Part shown: positions 9,461-18,288 of the stretch, one piece after another
Position numbering within the stretch: position 1 is the first letter of the stretch
Layout: each line of letters starts with the position of its first letter
Origin: UBA5314 sp964635975
Lineage (GTDB): Bacteria; Bacillota; Syntrophomonadia; Syntrophomonadales; Syntrophomonadaceae
Assembly: GCA_964635975.1 (NCBI GenBank)
Contig: CAZWPO010000015.1
Coordinates: 8,003-72,002, forward strand
Length of the DNA stretch: 64,000 nt
Direction of reading: 5' to 3'
Made by a program: the position numbers and the translations under genes
The notes under the pieces: generated by a model
The model's database searches: none
Seen by the model: only the letters and a program-made list of their open reading frames with translations
Told to the model about the DNA's origin: nothing

Positions 9461-10267
9461 CTATTTGGCTTTAACAAAGCCGTTTTTGGCAAATATTTTC
9501 ATGCCCTCTTCACTCTGTAAAAAGGTCAAAAGGTCAGCAGCCTGGTCGCTGTTTTTTGAAGAAGCGATAATGGCTGCGGGAATAACAATGGGTTTATGCC
9601 AGCTTGACTCAGCTCTGGCGGCGACCCTGACTTTGTTAGAAGTTATAGCTATAGTATCCCACACCAGGCCTGCATCTGCGTCACCTGATTCCACCCAGGC
9701 GGTTAGTTGCATAAGATCTTTGCCGACCACCAGCTTTGGCTGTAGGGCATCCCATAGCTTAAGAGTCTCAAGAGTCTGCTGTGCGATTTTGGCAGCCGGT
9801 ACGGTCTGCATCTCCCCGATTCCGATCTTCTTTACATCTGATTTTTTGAGATCATCGAAACTATTTATACTGGTATTGCTTTTATTGACGATTAGCACCA
9901 GCTCGTCACTGAGCAGATTCACCCGACTTCCAGCTTTTAAGAGGCCTTTTTGCTCAAGTTCATCTATTTCTGCTATTCCCTGGGAAATAAAGACATCAGC
10001 GGCCGCGCCCTGCACAATCTGGTTCTTCAAGGCACCAGACGGGCCGTAATTGAAGGTAAGCTTGACATTTGGCTGCTTGGCGGCGTACACAGTTTTGATC
10101 TCTTCGAAAGAACCTTTTAAGCTGGGCGGGACTGATAATAAAAGCTCGCTCTGGCTTGTAATAACATTATCAACCGTTGCAGGGGTGGTCTGTTTTGAGC
10201 ACCCCGCGGTTGTCATAAGCAGCATGGCAATTATGGCAATAAAAATACTGTATGATTTTATTCTCAT
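9461..10267 (-). CDS. modA: Molybdate ABC transporter substrate-binding lipoprotein (first of two)
   Basis: A lipoprotein of 268 aa that should bind molybdate or tungstate outside the membrane and deliver it to ModBC. The signal peptide ends in a lipobox (TTAGC, lipidated Cys near 23). The mature part has the ModA pattern: NYGPSGALKNQI, AAADVFISQG and a C-terminal VWDTIAI segment where ModA usually has a Tyr-containing V.Y/A.D. It follows modC in the operon, so this operon has two binding proteins. It is clearly paralogous to the protein at 12061-12864 but well diverged, so a different oxyanion preference is possible. Confidence 0.88.
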   Translation of the reverse strand: MRIKSYSIFIAIIAMLLMTTAGCSKQTTPATVDNVITSQSELLLSVPPSLKGSFEEIKTVYAAKQPNVKLTFNYGPSGALKNQIVQGAAADVFISQGIAEIDELEQKGLLKAGSRVNLLSDELVLIVNKSNTSINSFDDLKKSDVKKIGIGEMQTVPAAKIAQQTLETLKLWDALQPKLVVGKDLMQLTAWVESGDADAGLVWDTIAITSNKVRVAARAESSWHKPIVIPAAIIASSKNSDQAADLLTFLQSEEGMKIFAKNGFVKAK

Positions 10268-10295
10268 AAATATTATTCTCCTTTAAATCTAAATA

Positions 10296-11363
10296 CTATC
10301 TTTCAACCAGGATTAGATTCTGCGCTTTCAGAGATACTCTCCAGGGGATAGGTCTGCTCTTCAGTTCATACCACTGGTCCTTGGTGATCTCCCATTGCAG
10401 ATCGTAGTCCTCCGGTCCTGAAGGCGTTCTCTCCAGTGCGAGGTAAATAGTCATTCTGAAGGGTGATTCACTGGTGAAACTCGGCCAGGCTCGAAAGATG
10501 TTAGAAGTGTCATCGTTTTCTCCAGTGCTGATATAATGAGCGCGAATACCGATATGTTTGATTTCCTTTTTCAATTCCGGGTTTACCTTAAGATTAACGC
10601 CCCAGTCCACGGCCTCCAGCTCCCCGGGTCCGCTAGGCCTGGCAGAGGAAAAATTCTTGCATCCAGTCAGACGGGCAGCGGCGAGGGAGGGTGGATTCAA
10701 AAAAATAGACTCCTTTGTGCCTTCAGCTTCCATCTTCCCATTTGATAAAATTACTAGATGGTTGCACAGGCGATAGACTTCCTCCATGTTATGGGCAACA
10801 AAAATAGTCACACCTTCGTAGTTGGACAAAGTTTCAAGCAGTTGTTTGACCATATGGCTGCGAAGGTAGTCATCCAGAGCGGAAAAGGGCTCGTCCAGCA
10901 GAAGAGCCTGAGGTTTTACAGCCAGAGCTCTAGCTAATGCTACCCTCTGCTGCTGCCCCCCGGAAAGCTGGAAGGGATATCTTCTCTCAAGGCCTTTCAG
11001 CTTGATCATTTCTATCATTTGAGCTACGTCCCGGCTCTTCTCCTTCTTGCTGAGGTGCCCCAATCCGAAGCCTATATTCTCTTCCACAGTCATATTGGGG
11101 AACAACGCGTAGTTCTGAAACAAAAAACCGATTTTGCGTTTGCGGCTGGGCAGATTGATGCCTTTTTCAGAATCATATAGCACTTGCCCATTCAAAACAA
11201 TTCGTCCGCTGTCGGGGCTCTCAATACCGGCGATGCAGCGAAGGGTCATGCTTTTACCAGCTCCGGAAGGACCCAGCAAGCCCAGCACCTCAGGCCCGCC
11301 TTCAAACTTAATATCAAGAAAAAAACCAGGTAATTTCTTCTTTACATCAGCGTAGATTTCCAT
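10296..11363 (-). CDS. modC: Molybdate ABC transporter ATP-binding protein
   Basis: The ATPase subunit of the molybdate importer, 355 aa. Walker A is GPSGAGKSM (about 32-40), the Q-loop LFQNYALFPNM, the signature LSGGQQQR, Walker B ALLLDEPFSALD and the switch His in VAHNMEE. The 110-residue C-terminal extension matches the place of the TOBE/Mop regulatory domain of ModC but is divergent. It starts 1 bp after the modB stop, so translation is probably coupled. Confidence 0.93.
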   Translation of the reverse strand: MEIYADVKKKLPGFFLDIKFEGGPEVLGLLGPSGAGKSMTLRCIAGIESPDSGRIVLNGQVLYDSEKGINLPSRKRKIGFLFQNYALFPNMTVEENIGFGLGHLSKKEKSRDVAQMIEMIKLKGLERRYPFQLSGGQQQRVALARALAVKPQALLLDEPFSALDDYLRSHMVKQLLETLSNYEGVTIFVAHNMEEVYRLCNHLVILSNGKMEAEGTKESIFLNPPSLAAARLTGCKNFSSARPSGPGELEAVDWGVNLKVNPELKKEIKHIGIRAHYISTGENDDTSNIFRAWPSFTSESPFRMTIYLALERTPSGPEDYDLQWEITKDQWYELKSRPIPWRVSLKAQNLILVER

Positions 11364-11364
11364 A

Positions 11365-12042
11365 TCAATTAATACCTATCGGCCCCTGTTTTCTCTGGTG
11401 ATCAATCCAATAATTCATCGCAATCATCACGATAAGAGAGATGGTAAATATCATGAACACCCAAGCGAAAGCCTGGTCCATTTCACCGCCTTCAACCGCA
11501 AAAAATATAGCTACCGGGATGGTTTGGGTCCTGCCCGGAATGTTTCCCGCAACCATCAAGGTAGCACCGAATTCTCCAAGCGCCCGAGCAAAGGCCAGGA
11601 TCGTGCCAGCCACGATTCCCGGCCAGGCCAGGGGTACGCTTACTTTCCAGAAGACTCTCCATTCCGATACGCCCAGGGTGCGAGCAGCGCTAATTATATT
11701 TCCGTCAATCTGCTCAAAGGCTCCCCGGGCGGTTTTATACATTAAGGGCAGTGATACGACTGCGGCGGCTATTACAGTAGCCGGCCAGGAAAATATAATC
11801 TGCGTGCCCAGCGTATAAAGCAGTTTGCCAAGCGGGCCATTTTTGCCTAAAAGAAGCAGGAGAAAAAAGCCTACGACGGTGGGGGGCAGAACCATAGGCA
11901 GCACCAGCACTCCGTCTATAAAGCCTTTAAGCCTGCCATGATAGCCGGCTACAAACCAAGCTATGGCAATGCCGACGAAGAATGTAATAAGCGTGGCCGA
12001 AAAAGCAGTTTTTAATGATATCCACAGGGGCGATAAATCCAT
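11365..12042 (-). CDS. modB: Molybdate ABC transporter permease
   Basis: An integral membrane permease of 225 aa, the usual ModB length, with about five membrane segments. The EAA-like cytoplasmic loop (AARTLGVSEWRVFWKVSVPL) and the ModB-typical LGEFGATLMVAGNIPG segment are present. It pairs with the downstream ATPase and receives molybdate from the two flanking ModA proteins. Confidence 0.93.
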   Translation of the reverse strand: MDLSPLWISLKTAFSATLITFFVGIAIAWFVAGYHGRLKGFIDGVLVLPMVLPPTVVGFFLLLLLGKNGPLGKLLYTLGTQIIFSWPATVIAAAVVSLPLMYKTARGAFEQIDGNIISAARTLGVSEWRVFWKVSVPLAWPGIVAGTILAFARALGEFGATLMVAGNIPGRTQTIPVAIFFAVEGGEMDQAFAWVFMIFTISLIVMIAMNYWIDHQRKQGPIGIN

Positions 12043-12060
12043 ATATATTTCCTTCCAGGA

Positions 12061-12864
12061 TTATTTGATGTTTACAGTAAATCCGTACTTCTCGAAAATG
12101 GCTTTTGCTTTATCGCCGCTCAGATAGGTCAAGAATTCTCTGGCAGCATCTGCATTTTTGCTGGACTTAATTATCGCTACCGGATATACGATGGGTGTAT
12201 GCGTGCCCTCCGCGGCGGTGGCAATAACCTTCACCTTGTCGGTAGTCTTGGCATCAGTTGCATAAACGATGCCGGCATCTGCATTGCCAGTCTGAACCCA
12301 TGTTAGTACTTCTTTGACGTCCTTGCCATATACGGTTTTTGATTTAATATCTTCGAGTAGGTTTAGCTTTTTGAATACTTCTTCAGCATACTGCCCGGCG
12401 GGAACGCTCTTGGGTTCGCCCAGGGCCAGCTTTTTTATACTGGCATCAGTAACATCCTGGAAGTCCTTTATTTCAGATTTTGAATCACTGGGAACCACTA
12501 ACACGAGTTTGTTGCCCAGCAAGTTCTTGATAGTGTCATCAATGGTAAGTCCTTTTGCTTTCAACTCGTCAACTTGCTTGGTAGCTGCGGAAAAAAAGAC
12601 ATCGACATCAGCGCCCTGTTCAATCTGCTTCTGGAGAGAACCTGAAGAGCCGTAATTGATGGTTAAAGCCACGTTGGGTTTTTCCGCTGCATAGCTGGTT
12701 TTGACCTCGTCCATAGCATCCTTCAAACTTGCGGCCGCCGATATGGTCAACTGGGTCGTGGTGGTCTGGGTGGGGGATTGGTCGGTCTTACTGCAGGACA
12801 CAACACTCAACAACAGCACAAGGATGAGTCCCCAGTGTAGCAGATTTCTAGTTTTCCTCTTCAT
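12061..12864 (-). CDS. modA: Molybdate ABC transporter substrate-binding lipoprotein (operon-leading)
   Basis: The first gene of the mod operon; a lipoprotein of 267 aa. The signal peptide has a lipobox (LLSVVSC). ModA features follow: ISAAASLKDAMDEV, NYGSSGSLQKQI, GADVDVFFSA, and GNADAGIVYATDA with the Tyr usually involved in oxyanion coordination. The ATG at 12864 is chosen because GGAAG lies 8 nt upstream and the basic MKRKTR start of a signal peptide follows; the longer reading frame to 12912 adds 16 residues with no ribosome-binding site. Confidence 0.92.
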   Translation of the reverse strand: MKRKTRNLLHWGLILVLLLSVVSCSKTDQSPTQTTTTQLTISAAASLKDAMDEVKTSYAAEKPNVALTINYGSSGSLQKQIEQGADVDVFFSAATKQVDELKAKGLTIDDTIKNLLGNKLVLVVPSDSKSEIKDFQDVTDASIKKLALGEPKSVPAGQYAEEVFKKLNLLEDIKSKTVYGKDVKEVLTWVQTGNADAGIVYATDAKTTDKVKVIATAAEGTHTPIVYPVAIIKSSKNADAAREFLTYLSGDKAKAIFEKYGFTVNIK

Positions 12865-12914
12865 TTTGTTACTTCCTTTCGTTTTAATTTGACAGCCTTT
12901 TTGCCATAGCATAA

Positions 12915-12966
12915 CATAACATTACAAAACGCGACAGTAAACAAATGGAACAAAATATTACAAAAC
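12915..12966 (-). promoter_or_regulatory. mod operon promoter region with 16-bp direct repeats
   Basis: Two direct copies of CATAACATTACAAAAC-like sequence (12915-12930 and 12951-12966; 2 mismatches) lie 36 bp apart just upstream of modA. On the reverse strand, TTTACT and TATGTT with 17-bp spacing form a possible sigma-A promoter overlapping the proximal copy. The repeats are candidate operators for the divergent regulator. Confidence 0.45.
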
Positions 12967-12970
12967 AGAA

Positions 12971-13018
12971 GCTAACACGATACGAAGCGCCGCTAAGTAG
13001 CTATTGCGCTTTGTTAGC
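12971..13018. promoter_or_regulatory. Imperfect inverted repeat between modA and its divergent regulator
   Basis: GCTAACA (12971) and AAGCGC (12985) match, after a 7-nt insertion, the reverse complement of GCGCTTTGTTAGC (13006-13018). It could be an operator or fold as an RNA hairpin. It lies between the divergent starts, where a ModE-like protein would be expected to act. No known Moco riboswitch core was recognised. Confidence 0.4.
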
Positions 13019-13116
13019 TTGAATGGGAGAATAATGAAAGATCAATTATGCAATGTTTAATTAATATTAGTTAGACCAAATTCAATCTCCCAAAAGCGAA
13101 GAGGAGGTAGATGCAA

Positions 13117-14067
13117 ATGAATACGGAGACCTCTATGACGCCTGAAGAGGTGGCGGAACTTCTAAAAATTAAGAAGAATACGGTATATGAACTTATTAAA
13201 AGAGGCGATCTTAATGCTTATCGCGTAGGCAGGAAATACCGAATAGACCTTAAAGACATCGATGCCTATAAACAGCGTCAGGCAAAGTCGCAAACTGATA
13301 ATATGGCCCAGGAAAAGCTGGTAGTTTCAACTGGTTTCACCCGCGCCCAGCTTGAGACACCAGGATATCTGGTGATTTGCGGCCAGGATATGCTGCTGGA
13401 TGTGTTGACCAGGCATCTGGAGAATCCGCCATATGGCTATCAAGCCTTAAGGCAGCAAGTGGGAAGTATGGCGGGACTCAATGCTCTGTACCACGAAAAA
13501 GTAGATGTGGCCACAGTGCATTTATGGGATGGCGATAAAGACGAGTACAACGATGGTTATATCAAATACCTGGTTCCGGGAATGAGGAAGACTGTAATCC
13601 ATCTGGTTTCGCGCATGCACGGATTTTATGTAAGAGAAGGCAATCCACTCAACATTAAAGGCTGGCGCGACCTGACCAGGGACGACATATGTATAGTTAA
13701 CCGTGAAAAAGGCTCGGGTGCCCGGGTCCTGCTGGATGAAAAGTTGCGCGTCCTGGGTATAGACCGTCGTGCAGTGCGAGGGTATGATCAGCAAAAACTC
13801 TCCCACGTGGAAATAGCCAGTATGGTTGCGCGTGGTGAGGCTGACATCGGTCTGGGCCATCAAAAAGCGGCTTTTCAGGTGAGGGGAGTTGAGTTCATCC
13901 CGCTGCAGAAGGAAAAGTATGACATGGTGGTATTGAGAGAACGCATCAGTGAACCAAAAATTCAAGCGGTGATTGATGTTGTCCGATCAAAAACATTTAA
14001 GGCTGATATTGCAGCCATGGGTGATTATGACGTAAGTGAAATGGGTGAGGAGAGGGAAATTAGCTAA
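13117..14067 (+). CDS. HTH/periplasmic-binding-fold regulator, likely of the mod operon
   Basis: A cytoplasmic one-component regulator of 316 aa. Residues about 5-55 are an excisionase/MerR-like helix-turn-helix (MTPEEVAELLKIKKNTVYEL). Residues about 75-305 match the PBP-like domain fused to such HTHs, with GSMAGLNALYHEKVDVA, the NREKGSGARVLLDE loop and RGEADIGLG. The family is often found beside molybdate/tungstate transporters and is thought to sense an oxyanion or cofactor. No signal peptide is present. Start ATG 13117, 8 nt from GAGGAGGTAG; the ATG at 13111 is only 1-2 nt from it. It is divergent from modA, so it probably controls that operon. Confidence 0.85.
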   Translation: MNTETSMTPEEVAELLKIKKNTVYELIKRGDLNAYRVGRKYRIDLKDIDAYKQRQAKSQTDNMAQEKLVVSTGFTRAQLETPGYLVICGQDMLLDVLTRHLENPPYGYQALRQQVGSMAGLNALYHEKVDVATVHLWDGDKDEYNDGYIKYLVPGMRKTVIHLVSRMHGFYVREGNPLNIKGWRDLTRDDICIVNREKGSGARVLLDEKLRVLGIDRRAVRGYDQQKLSHVEIASMVARGEADIGLGHQKAAFQVRGVEFIPLQKEKYDMVVLRERISEPKIQAVIDVVRSKTFKADIAAMGDYDVSEMGEEREIS

Positions 14068-14264
14068 GTCATGATAAAGCTGGTGAAGAATCGGAAAGAA
14101 TTAATTGTATAATTCTTAGGATTAGGACGCGAAATATTTTATGATGTTAATTCATTTTATTTTGAGTTGTACCAGAAAATTGCTGATTTTTTGTATGCTC
14201 GCGGCCCATTCTCGACCAATAGTGTTTTTGATATTAATTTAGGAAAAGATAATCAAAAAATGAG

Positions 14265-14747
14265 ATGGTGAGAGTTATTATCAAACATCGGTCGCCGATA
14301 ATGGCGCTGCTCTGGTCACTTGCCATACCGGGATTCGGGCAGCTATATAACAAAGACTATCTGGTTGGTCTGCTTTTAGTGTTCCTTGAGTTCATTATAA
14401 ATGTCAAAGCAAATCTCAATATGGCGATTATTGCATCTTTTCGAGGTCAATATCAACAGTCGGCCCAGGTAGCAGATTGTCAATGGCTTTTATTCTATCC
14501 CTGCGTATATGCTTTTTCACTCTGGCATGCTTATAATCGTTCAATCGAGATCAATACAAATTTGGATAAGAAAGATGTATCACAGTGCCTAACTTTCTTA
14601 AATGGGCCTTTAATTGGGATGGCTATGGTAGGTACTCTGGGTATTATATACAGCCAATGGGGGCCGATCTTTGGCGGGATGCTGGGAATGATAGCGGGTT
14701 TTGCAGCAGGGTGGCTTATCGATGTTGCAAGCGATAAAACATCTTAG
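14265..14747 (+). CDS. Small multispanning membrane protein
   Basis: An unassigned protein of 160 aa with about four hydrophobic segments: IMALLWSLAIPGFGQLYN, VGLLLVFLEFIINV, FNGPLIGMAMVGTLGIIY-like and GGMLGMIAGFAAGWLID. The opening PGFGQLYN resembles the first turn of TM2-like domains. No strong ribosome-binding site is present (AGGAAAAG is 16 nt away), so ATG 14265 or GTG 14268 are both possible. Confidence 0.7.
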   Translation: MVRVIIKHRSPIMALLWSLAIPGFGQLYNKDYLVGLLLVFLEFIINVKANLNMAIIASFRGQYQQSAQVADCQWLLFYPCVYAFSLWHAYNRSIEINTNLDKKDVSQCLTFLNGPLIGMAMVGTLGIIYSQWGPIFGGMLGMIAGFAAGWLIDVASDKTS

Positions 14748-14809
14748 AGTCTTGACTATACTCTGACACATTTGCAGCAAACTGGTAGATTGCGGATATC
14801 GTCACTAGC

Positions 14810-14983
14810 CTAACCGGTAGCTTTGATGTCAAACTTATTCTTCTCAAACTGGTAATAGGCAATTATGAGTTTGTCCAGGCTCTGGCTGAGCTTAACCACC
14901 AGGGGATCCTGAAGGCCTCTTTTTTCTCCCTGTTCAATAAGCTCCTGGCGCAGCTCCTCGATATTTTGAACAATATTCATCAT
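14810..14983 (-). CDS. Spo0E-like aspartyl-phosphate phosphatase
   Basis: A short protein of 57 aa. The C-terminal half carries the Spo0E-family signature LSQSLDKLIIAYY (consensus SQELDxLI), and the N-terminus is the expected first helix (IVQNIEELRQELIEQ). Spo0E proteins dephosphorylate Spo0A~P and delay sporulation. Start ATG 14983 with AGAGGG about 7 nt upstream. A second in-frame ATG follows directly. The gene stands alone between unrelated small genes. It is direct evidence that the organism belongs to a sporulating lineage. Confidence 0.85.
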   Translation of the reverse strand: MMNIVQNIEELRQELIEQGEKRGLQDPLVVKLSQSLDKLIIAYYQFEKNKFDIKATG

Positions 14984-15405
14984 AATAAGACCCTCTTTAC
15001 AGTCTGCATAGGTAATATTTTACTTAAATTACCATTAAACGGCAAGAAAATTATTCCGACAAGAATGTCGTCGAGGAGCACTAGAGGATTGAAAATAAGG
15101 GGATAAGACCAATCGACATTTTCTGCATACCTGGAATAATAGAAGAAAAATCTCCCCGGTCCGAAAAGGCGGCTGTAAAATTTGTGTTCAGGAACATAGA
15201 TATAAAATCATGCTGGATCACATGGGCCTAAGGCCCATGCTGCAACTGGTTTGGATGAAGGCACGGTGCTGGGCAGGACTTCAACCTGCTGGAGTGCGCA
15301 AATCCATGAAATGGCTATCTTTGAACAGGCCGGGGTCAGGAACAAAGACTGATTACCATGGCCGTGGGCAAAAATCGAGGAAAGCTTTTATCTGGAATTA
15401 TAACG
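14984..15405. other. Intergenic region without a convincing gene
   Basis: About 420 bp. It contains a perfect 8-bp palindrome CATGGGCC/GGCCCATG around 15222 and a GC-richer stretch at 15210-15370 that is open in one frame but reads as low-quality protein. It may be a decayed gene. Confidence 0.35.
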
Positions 15406-15681
15406 TTACTCTGTTCCCGGAGCCTTATTTGCGGGTATTCTTTCGATTTTAAAACCAGTGTCAGTTTCCTGACCGTTGACCTTTACTTTCATGTCAGAGG
15501 GATTTGCAGATTCAGAAGCAGGTTGTTGCTGCACTGCAGTTGGATGTGTCTGAACAGGCGGCTTGCTGTCATTCCCGTATTTAACCGCTCCGATTATCAC
15601 AACGATTAAAGCGGCAACTATGATCCAGAACAACCAGTCTGAAGGATGTTTGCCCGCCTTCTTTGTTTTTTGCTTGGCCAT
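15406..15681 (-). CDS. Small single-pass membrane protein
   Basis: A protein of 91 aa with a basic N-terminus (MAKQKTKKAGKH), one membrane helix (about 17-36, LFWIIVAALIVVIIGAV) and a hydrophilic Pro/Gln/Ser-rich tail expected outside the cell. A good AGGAG site lies upstream of ATG 15681. No family was recognised; the N-terminal-anchor layout suggests a surface or envelope role only. Confidence 0.7.
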   Translation of the reverse strand: MAKQKTKKAGKHPSDWLFWIIVAALIVVIIGAVKYGNDSKPPVQTHPTAVQQQPASESANPSDMKVKVNGQETDTGFKIERIPANKAPGTE

Positions 15682-15774
15682 TGCTATGACTCCTTTTCTT
15701 TTCTGAACATTATTCTACCATAACTGTGCTATCAACAATTAAAATTTGTTTTAAATGTCCGGACTGAAAGCAAA

Positions 15775-15894
15775 ATGGCAGTAATCGCATCAGCTATATC
15801 AATAAGCATTACTGAGCAAATGGTTGCAGGCAACAAATACCTGGCAGTCGTCACCTCAATCATTGTAGGCGGTATCGGATCCCTGGGGTCTTAA
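15775..15894 (+). CDS. Possible hydrophobic microprotein or gene remnant
   Basis: An open frame of 39 aa, rich in Ile/Val/Ala/Ser with a hydrophobic end (LAVVTSIIVGGIGSLG). The upstream site is weak. It may encode a small membrane peptide or be the remains of a larger gene. Confidence 0.25.
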   Translation: MAVIASAISISITEQMVAGNKYLAVVTSIIVGGIGSLGS

Positions 15895-15969
15895 CGGAGC
15901 AAGCGCGGATGCTTATTGAAACAAACAAATGCTGGCGTGTAGGCGGAGATGGCGTGGCAAACTGGCATT

Positions 15970-16332
15970 TCAGTCATACATGAGCCCATGCTCGACTGCG
16001 AATCTTATTCCCTTTTCCAGTGCTTTCTGCTCAGAAGGTGCCGAAAAATATTCAAGCGGGATTCCATTGGGGGTTCGACTAGAAGGTTTTTTCATCAAAC
16101 AGTAATTATTAGAGCCGGGATTTTCGCGCATTATCCAGAATAATGGGTAGTTTAACACGCAGATCGACCAATCTACACTCATCACATCAACCTCTTCTTT
16201 GAAACTCGTGGAAATCCCATAAGTTTTGCAATGATAAATATTCCACATAATTCTACAAAAACCTTCATCATTTTTATCAAAAATGCCTACCCTGCCACAA
16301 TGTCGCCGCTGAGGCGGTATTGGTTGATCCAT
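15970..16332 (-). CDS. Hypothetical protein, possibly truncated
   Basis: A 120-aa reading frame from the internal ATG at 16332; the frame continues upstream to 16449, but those 39 residues look non-coding. The composition is protein-like (Cys, Trp, Tyr and Pro well distributed; ending KALEKGIRFAVEHGLMYD). No ribosome-binding site is visible and no family was recognised. It is flanked by other degenerate ORFs, so it may be part of a decayed region. Confidence 0.35.
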   Translation of the reverse strand: MDQPIPPQRRHCGRVGIFDKNDEGFCRIMWNIYHCKTYGISTSFKEEVDVMSVDWSICVLNYPLFWIMRENPGSNNYCLMKKPSSRTPNGIPLEYFSAPSEQKALEKGIRFAVEHGLMYD

Positions 16333-16390
16333 TGCCAAGATGGTAAATTGTAGGAAATCCGATAAGCTTTGAGGATGATTATCTACAATT

Positions 16391-16598
16391 ATGAAAAAAC
16401 AATTTATAATCACGAAGAAAGATGAAATGTTCAACCCCTGCAAAAGCATTTAGCGTATTCAAGGCATATCAGGTTGATAACACAGGATGGCAACAAACGC
16501 GGCGGTTAATAAAAATAAGTGTCAAGGAAGGTTTGTTGTATAAATCAGATGACAAATATGTAATAAGAAACCAACTACGCGAAAAAAATGTAGATTAA
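16391..16598 (+). pseudogene. Frameshifted small gene remnant
   Basis: Two overlapping forward frames look like one disrupted gene. The first starts at ATG 16391 (MKKQFIITKKDEMFNPCKS, then stop). The second runs to 16598 and carries VFKAYQVDNTGWQQTRRLI and KEGLLYKSDDKYVIRN. A shift near 16430-16450 would join them into about 65 aa. The second frame alone, from ATG 16422, gives 58 aa. The function is unknown. Confidence 0.35.
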
Positions 16599-16698
16599 TA
16601 ATAATAAATAAAGGATTTATGGAAAATTCACAGAAATAATGGACTAGCTTGGCGGGAATGTCAAGCCAATAGTCGAATAACCTTGGGGGCTAAAGATT

Positions 16699-18234
16699 AT
16701 GAGTTCCAGGTTCTTTGTTGAAGATGGGTTTGTTTATGTTGATATTGGCAGCGAAATAAATCTAATAGGTGATTTTTTTGAATTATTAAAGCAAAATCAG
16801 ATTGATTTCGATTTAAAAAATGTTCTCGGCACTAACTTCGAAACCCAAAAGATCATTAAACTGGTTCCCGAAAAGGAATTGTGCAGGGTTAGATTATCCA
16901 GCGATAATTTGTATGCTTTTATGAGTCTTTTCCCGATTTTTCCACCCAGCATAAACATGGAAGAGATACTAGGAATGCTGGCGGAATTAAAAGTGACCGA
17001 GGGTATAGATCGAGGATTGATTCAGAAAATCATTGTTGACCGCCAACCGGTGACAGACATGCCTGTAGCAAAAGGCATCCCTCCTATTCCCGGATCACCT
17101 CAGATAATAATCAACCATTATAATCCAAGTGATAAAATCGAGCTGAAAGTGGACGAAGACGGTAATGTCGATTTTAAAAATCTGGATAATGTGGTCAATG
17201 TAAAAAAAGGTACTGTGGTGGCTACGAGGACCCGAGAGTATGAACCGGTCCCGGGTATTGATATATTTGGAAATATTATTGAGCCTCCTCCCGCAGTAGA
17301 CATTAGTTTTGATGTTGGTAAGGGAATCATAGTTGTCGATGACGAGGCTATTGCATATATGGATGGTTATCTGGAATGGGATGACCGGGACCGTTTAAAT
17401 GTTAACAACACCATGATAATCAAAGGCGATGTTGCTTATGGCACAGGCAATTTGGATATTGACGGAAGCATTCTGGTGAAAGGTGATGTCCTGCCTGGTT
17501 TCATTGTAAAAGCATCCAAGAACATAGATATCATGGGTTCCGCGGAAGATGCCTCCATCCTGGCTGGTGGTGACATCAATATACGAGGTTCGGTCGTGGG
17601 GAAAAAGGGATGTGATGTGACGGCAGGAGGAGACATAAAGGTAAATTACGCTCAGAACTCGACTCTAAAAGCCAAAGGGTCAGTTCACATAACGAGATAT
17701 GTTTATAATACCAGCATTTTATCAGACGATATGATCTATATTAACTCTCGCGAGGGCGTAATTTTTGGGGATTCGAATAAGTTGATTGCCAAGAATGCCG
17801 TTTACATCAAAAGCATACTCCAGGAAAAACCACTGGAGATTACCGTAACTGGTTTTTCACGATCAGAATATTCTGAGCTTCTCAGTGAGGTTGAGAATGA
17901 CGTCGTTAAGAAACTTGAACTGATAAGGGAAAGCGGTAATAGGAAGATAACGCTGCTGGCTCAAAAAAGTGAAGCCAGGAACAATAATGAACTTTTTGAG
18001 CTTATGAAACAGGAACAGTCTTTCAAGGAAGACCTGAATGTCCTGAACAAGTTGAAGAAAAGGCTGACTCTCATCGTTAATAGAATACCTCAACCAGGAG
18101 TAATCGAAATAGACAAATCAGCTTGTTTGAGACTGACCGTGGCTATAGGCTCTCGTTCAACAACGGTAGCTCCATTCAATGAAACGGTGAGATTCATAAG
18201 TGATGATGAATTAGAAGGGCTGGTTATGAAGTAG
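16699..18234 (+). CDS. FapA/DUF342-family protein
   Basis: A cytoplasmic protein of 511 aa. The central region (about 165-400) is the FapA beta-rich domain with glycine turns: a KKGTVVATRT lead-in, PGIDIFGNII, DGYLEWDD, then repeated strand units such as GNLDIDGSILVKGDVLPGF, AGGDINIRGSVVGKKG and GGDIKVNYAQNS. A coiled-coil helix (about 395-470) and a short C-terminal strand region follow. The family was named after a Vibrio protein affecting FlhF localisation; in Clostridia its role is unclear. No flagellar gene is nearby. No strong ribosome-binding site is visible; GGGGGC about 10 nt upstream of ATG 16699 is the best candidate. Confidence 0.88.
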   Translation: MSSRFFVEDGFVYVDIGSEINLIGDFFELLKQNQIDFDLKNVLGTNFETQKIIKLVPEKELCRVRLSSDNLYAFMSLFPIFPPSINMEEILGMLAELKVTEGIDRGLIQKIIVDRQPVTDMPVAKGIPPIPGSPQIIINHYNPSDKIELKVDEDGNVDFKNLDNVVNVKKGTVVATRTREYEPVPGIDIFGNIIEPPPAVDISFDVGKGIIVVDDEAIAYMDGYLEWDDRDRLNVNNTMIIKGDVAYGTGNLDIDGSILVKGDVLPGFIVKASKNIDIMGSAEDASILAGGDINIRGSVVGKKGCDVTAGGDIKVNYAQNSTLKAKGSVHITRYVYNTSILSDDMIYINSREGVIFGDSNKLIAKNAVYIKSILQEKPLEITVTGFSRSEYSELLSEVENDVVKKLELIRESGNRKITLLAQKSEARNNNELFELMKQEQSFKEDLNVLNKLKKRLTLIVNRIPQPGVIEIDKSACLRLTVAIGSRSTTVAPFNETVRFISDDELEGLVMK

Positions 18235-18263
18235 TCTTCTTTAGAGCTGAAATTTTAACCGAT

Positions 18264-18288
18264 AAAAAGCTGCCATCCGGCAGCTTTT
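18264..18288 (+). terminator. Terminator hairpin, left copy
   Basis: AAAAAGCTGCC and GGCAGCTTTT form a stem 30 bp after the FapA-like gene. A near-identical hairpin occurs at 18441-18466, with the 152-bp repeat between them. Confidence 0.8.

Noticed and set aside
15210..15452. Forward 80-aa ORF
   Set aside because: No ribosome-binding site, odd composition, and it overlaps the end of the real reverse membrane-protein gene.
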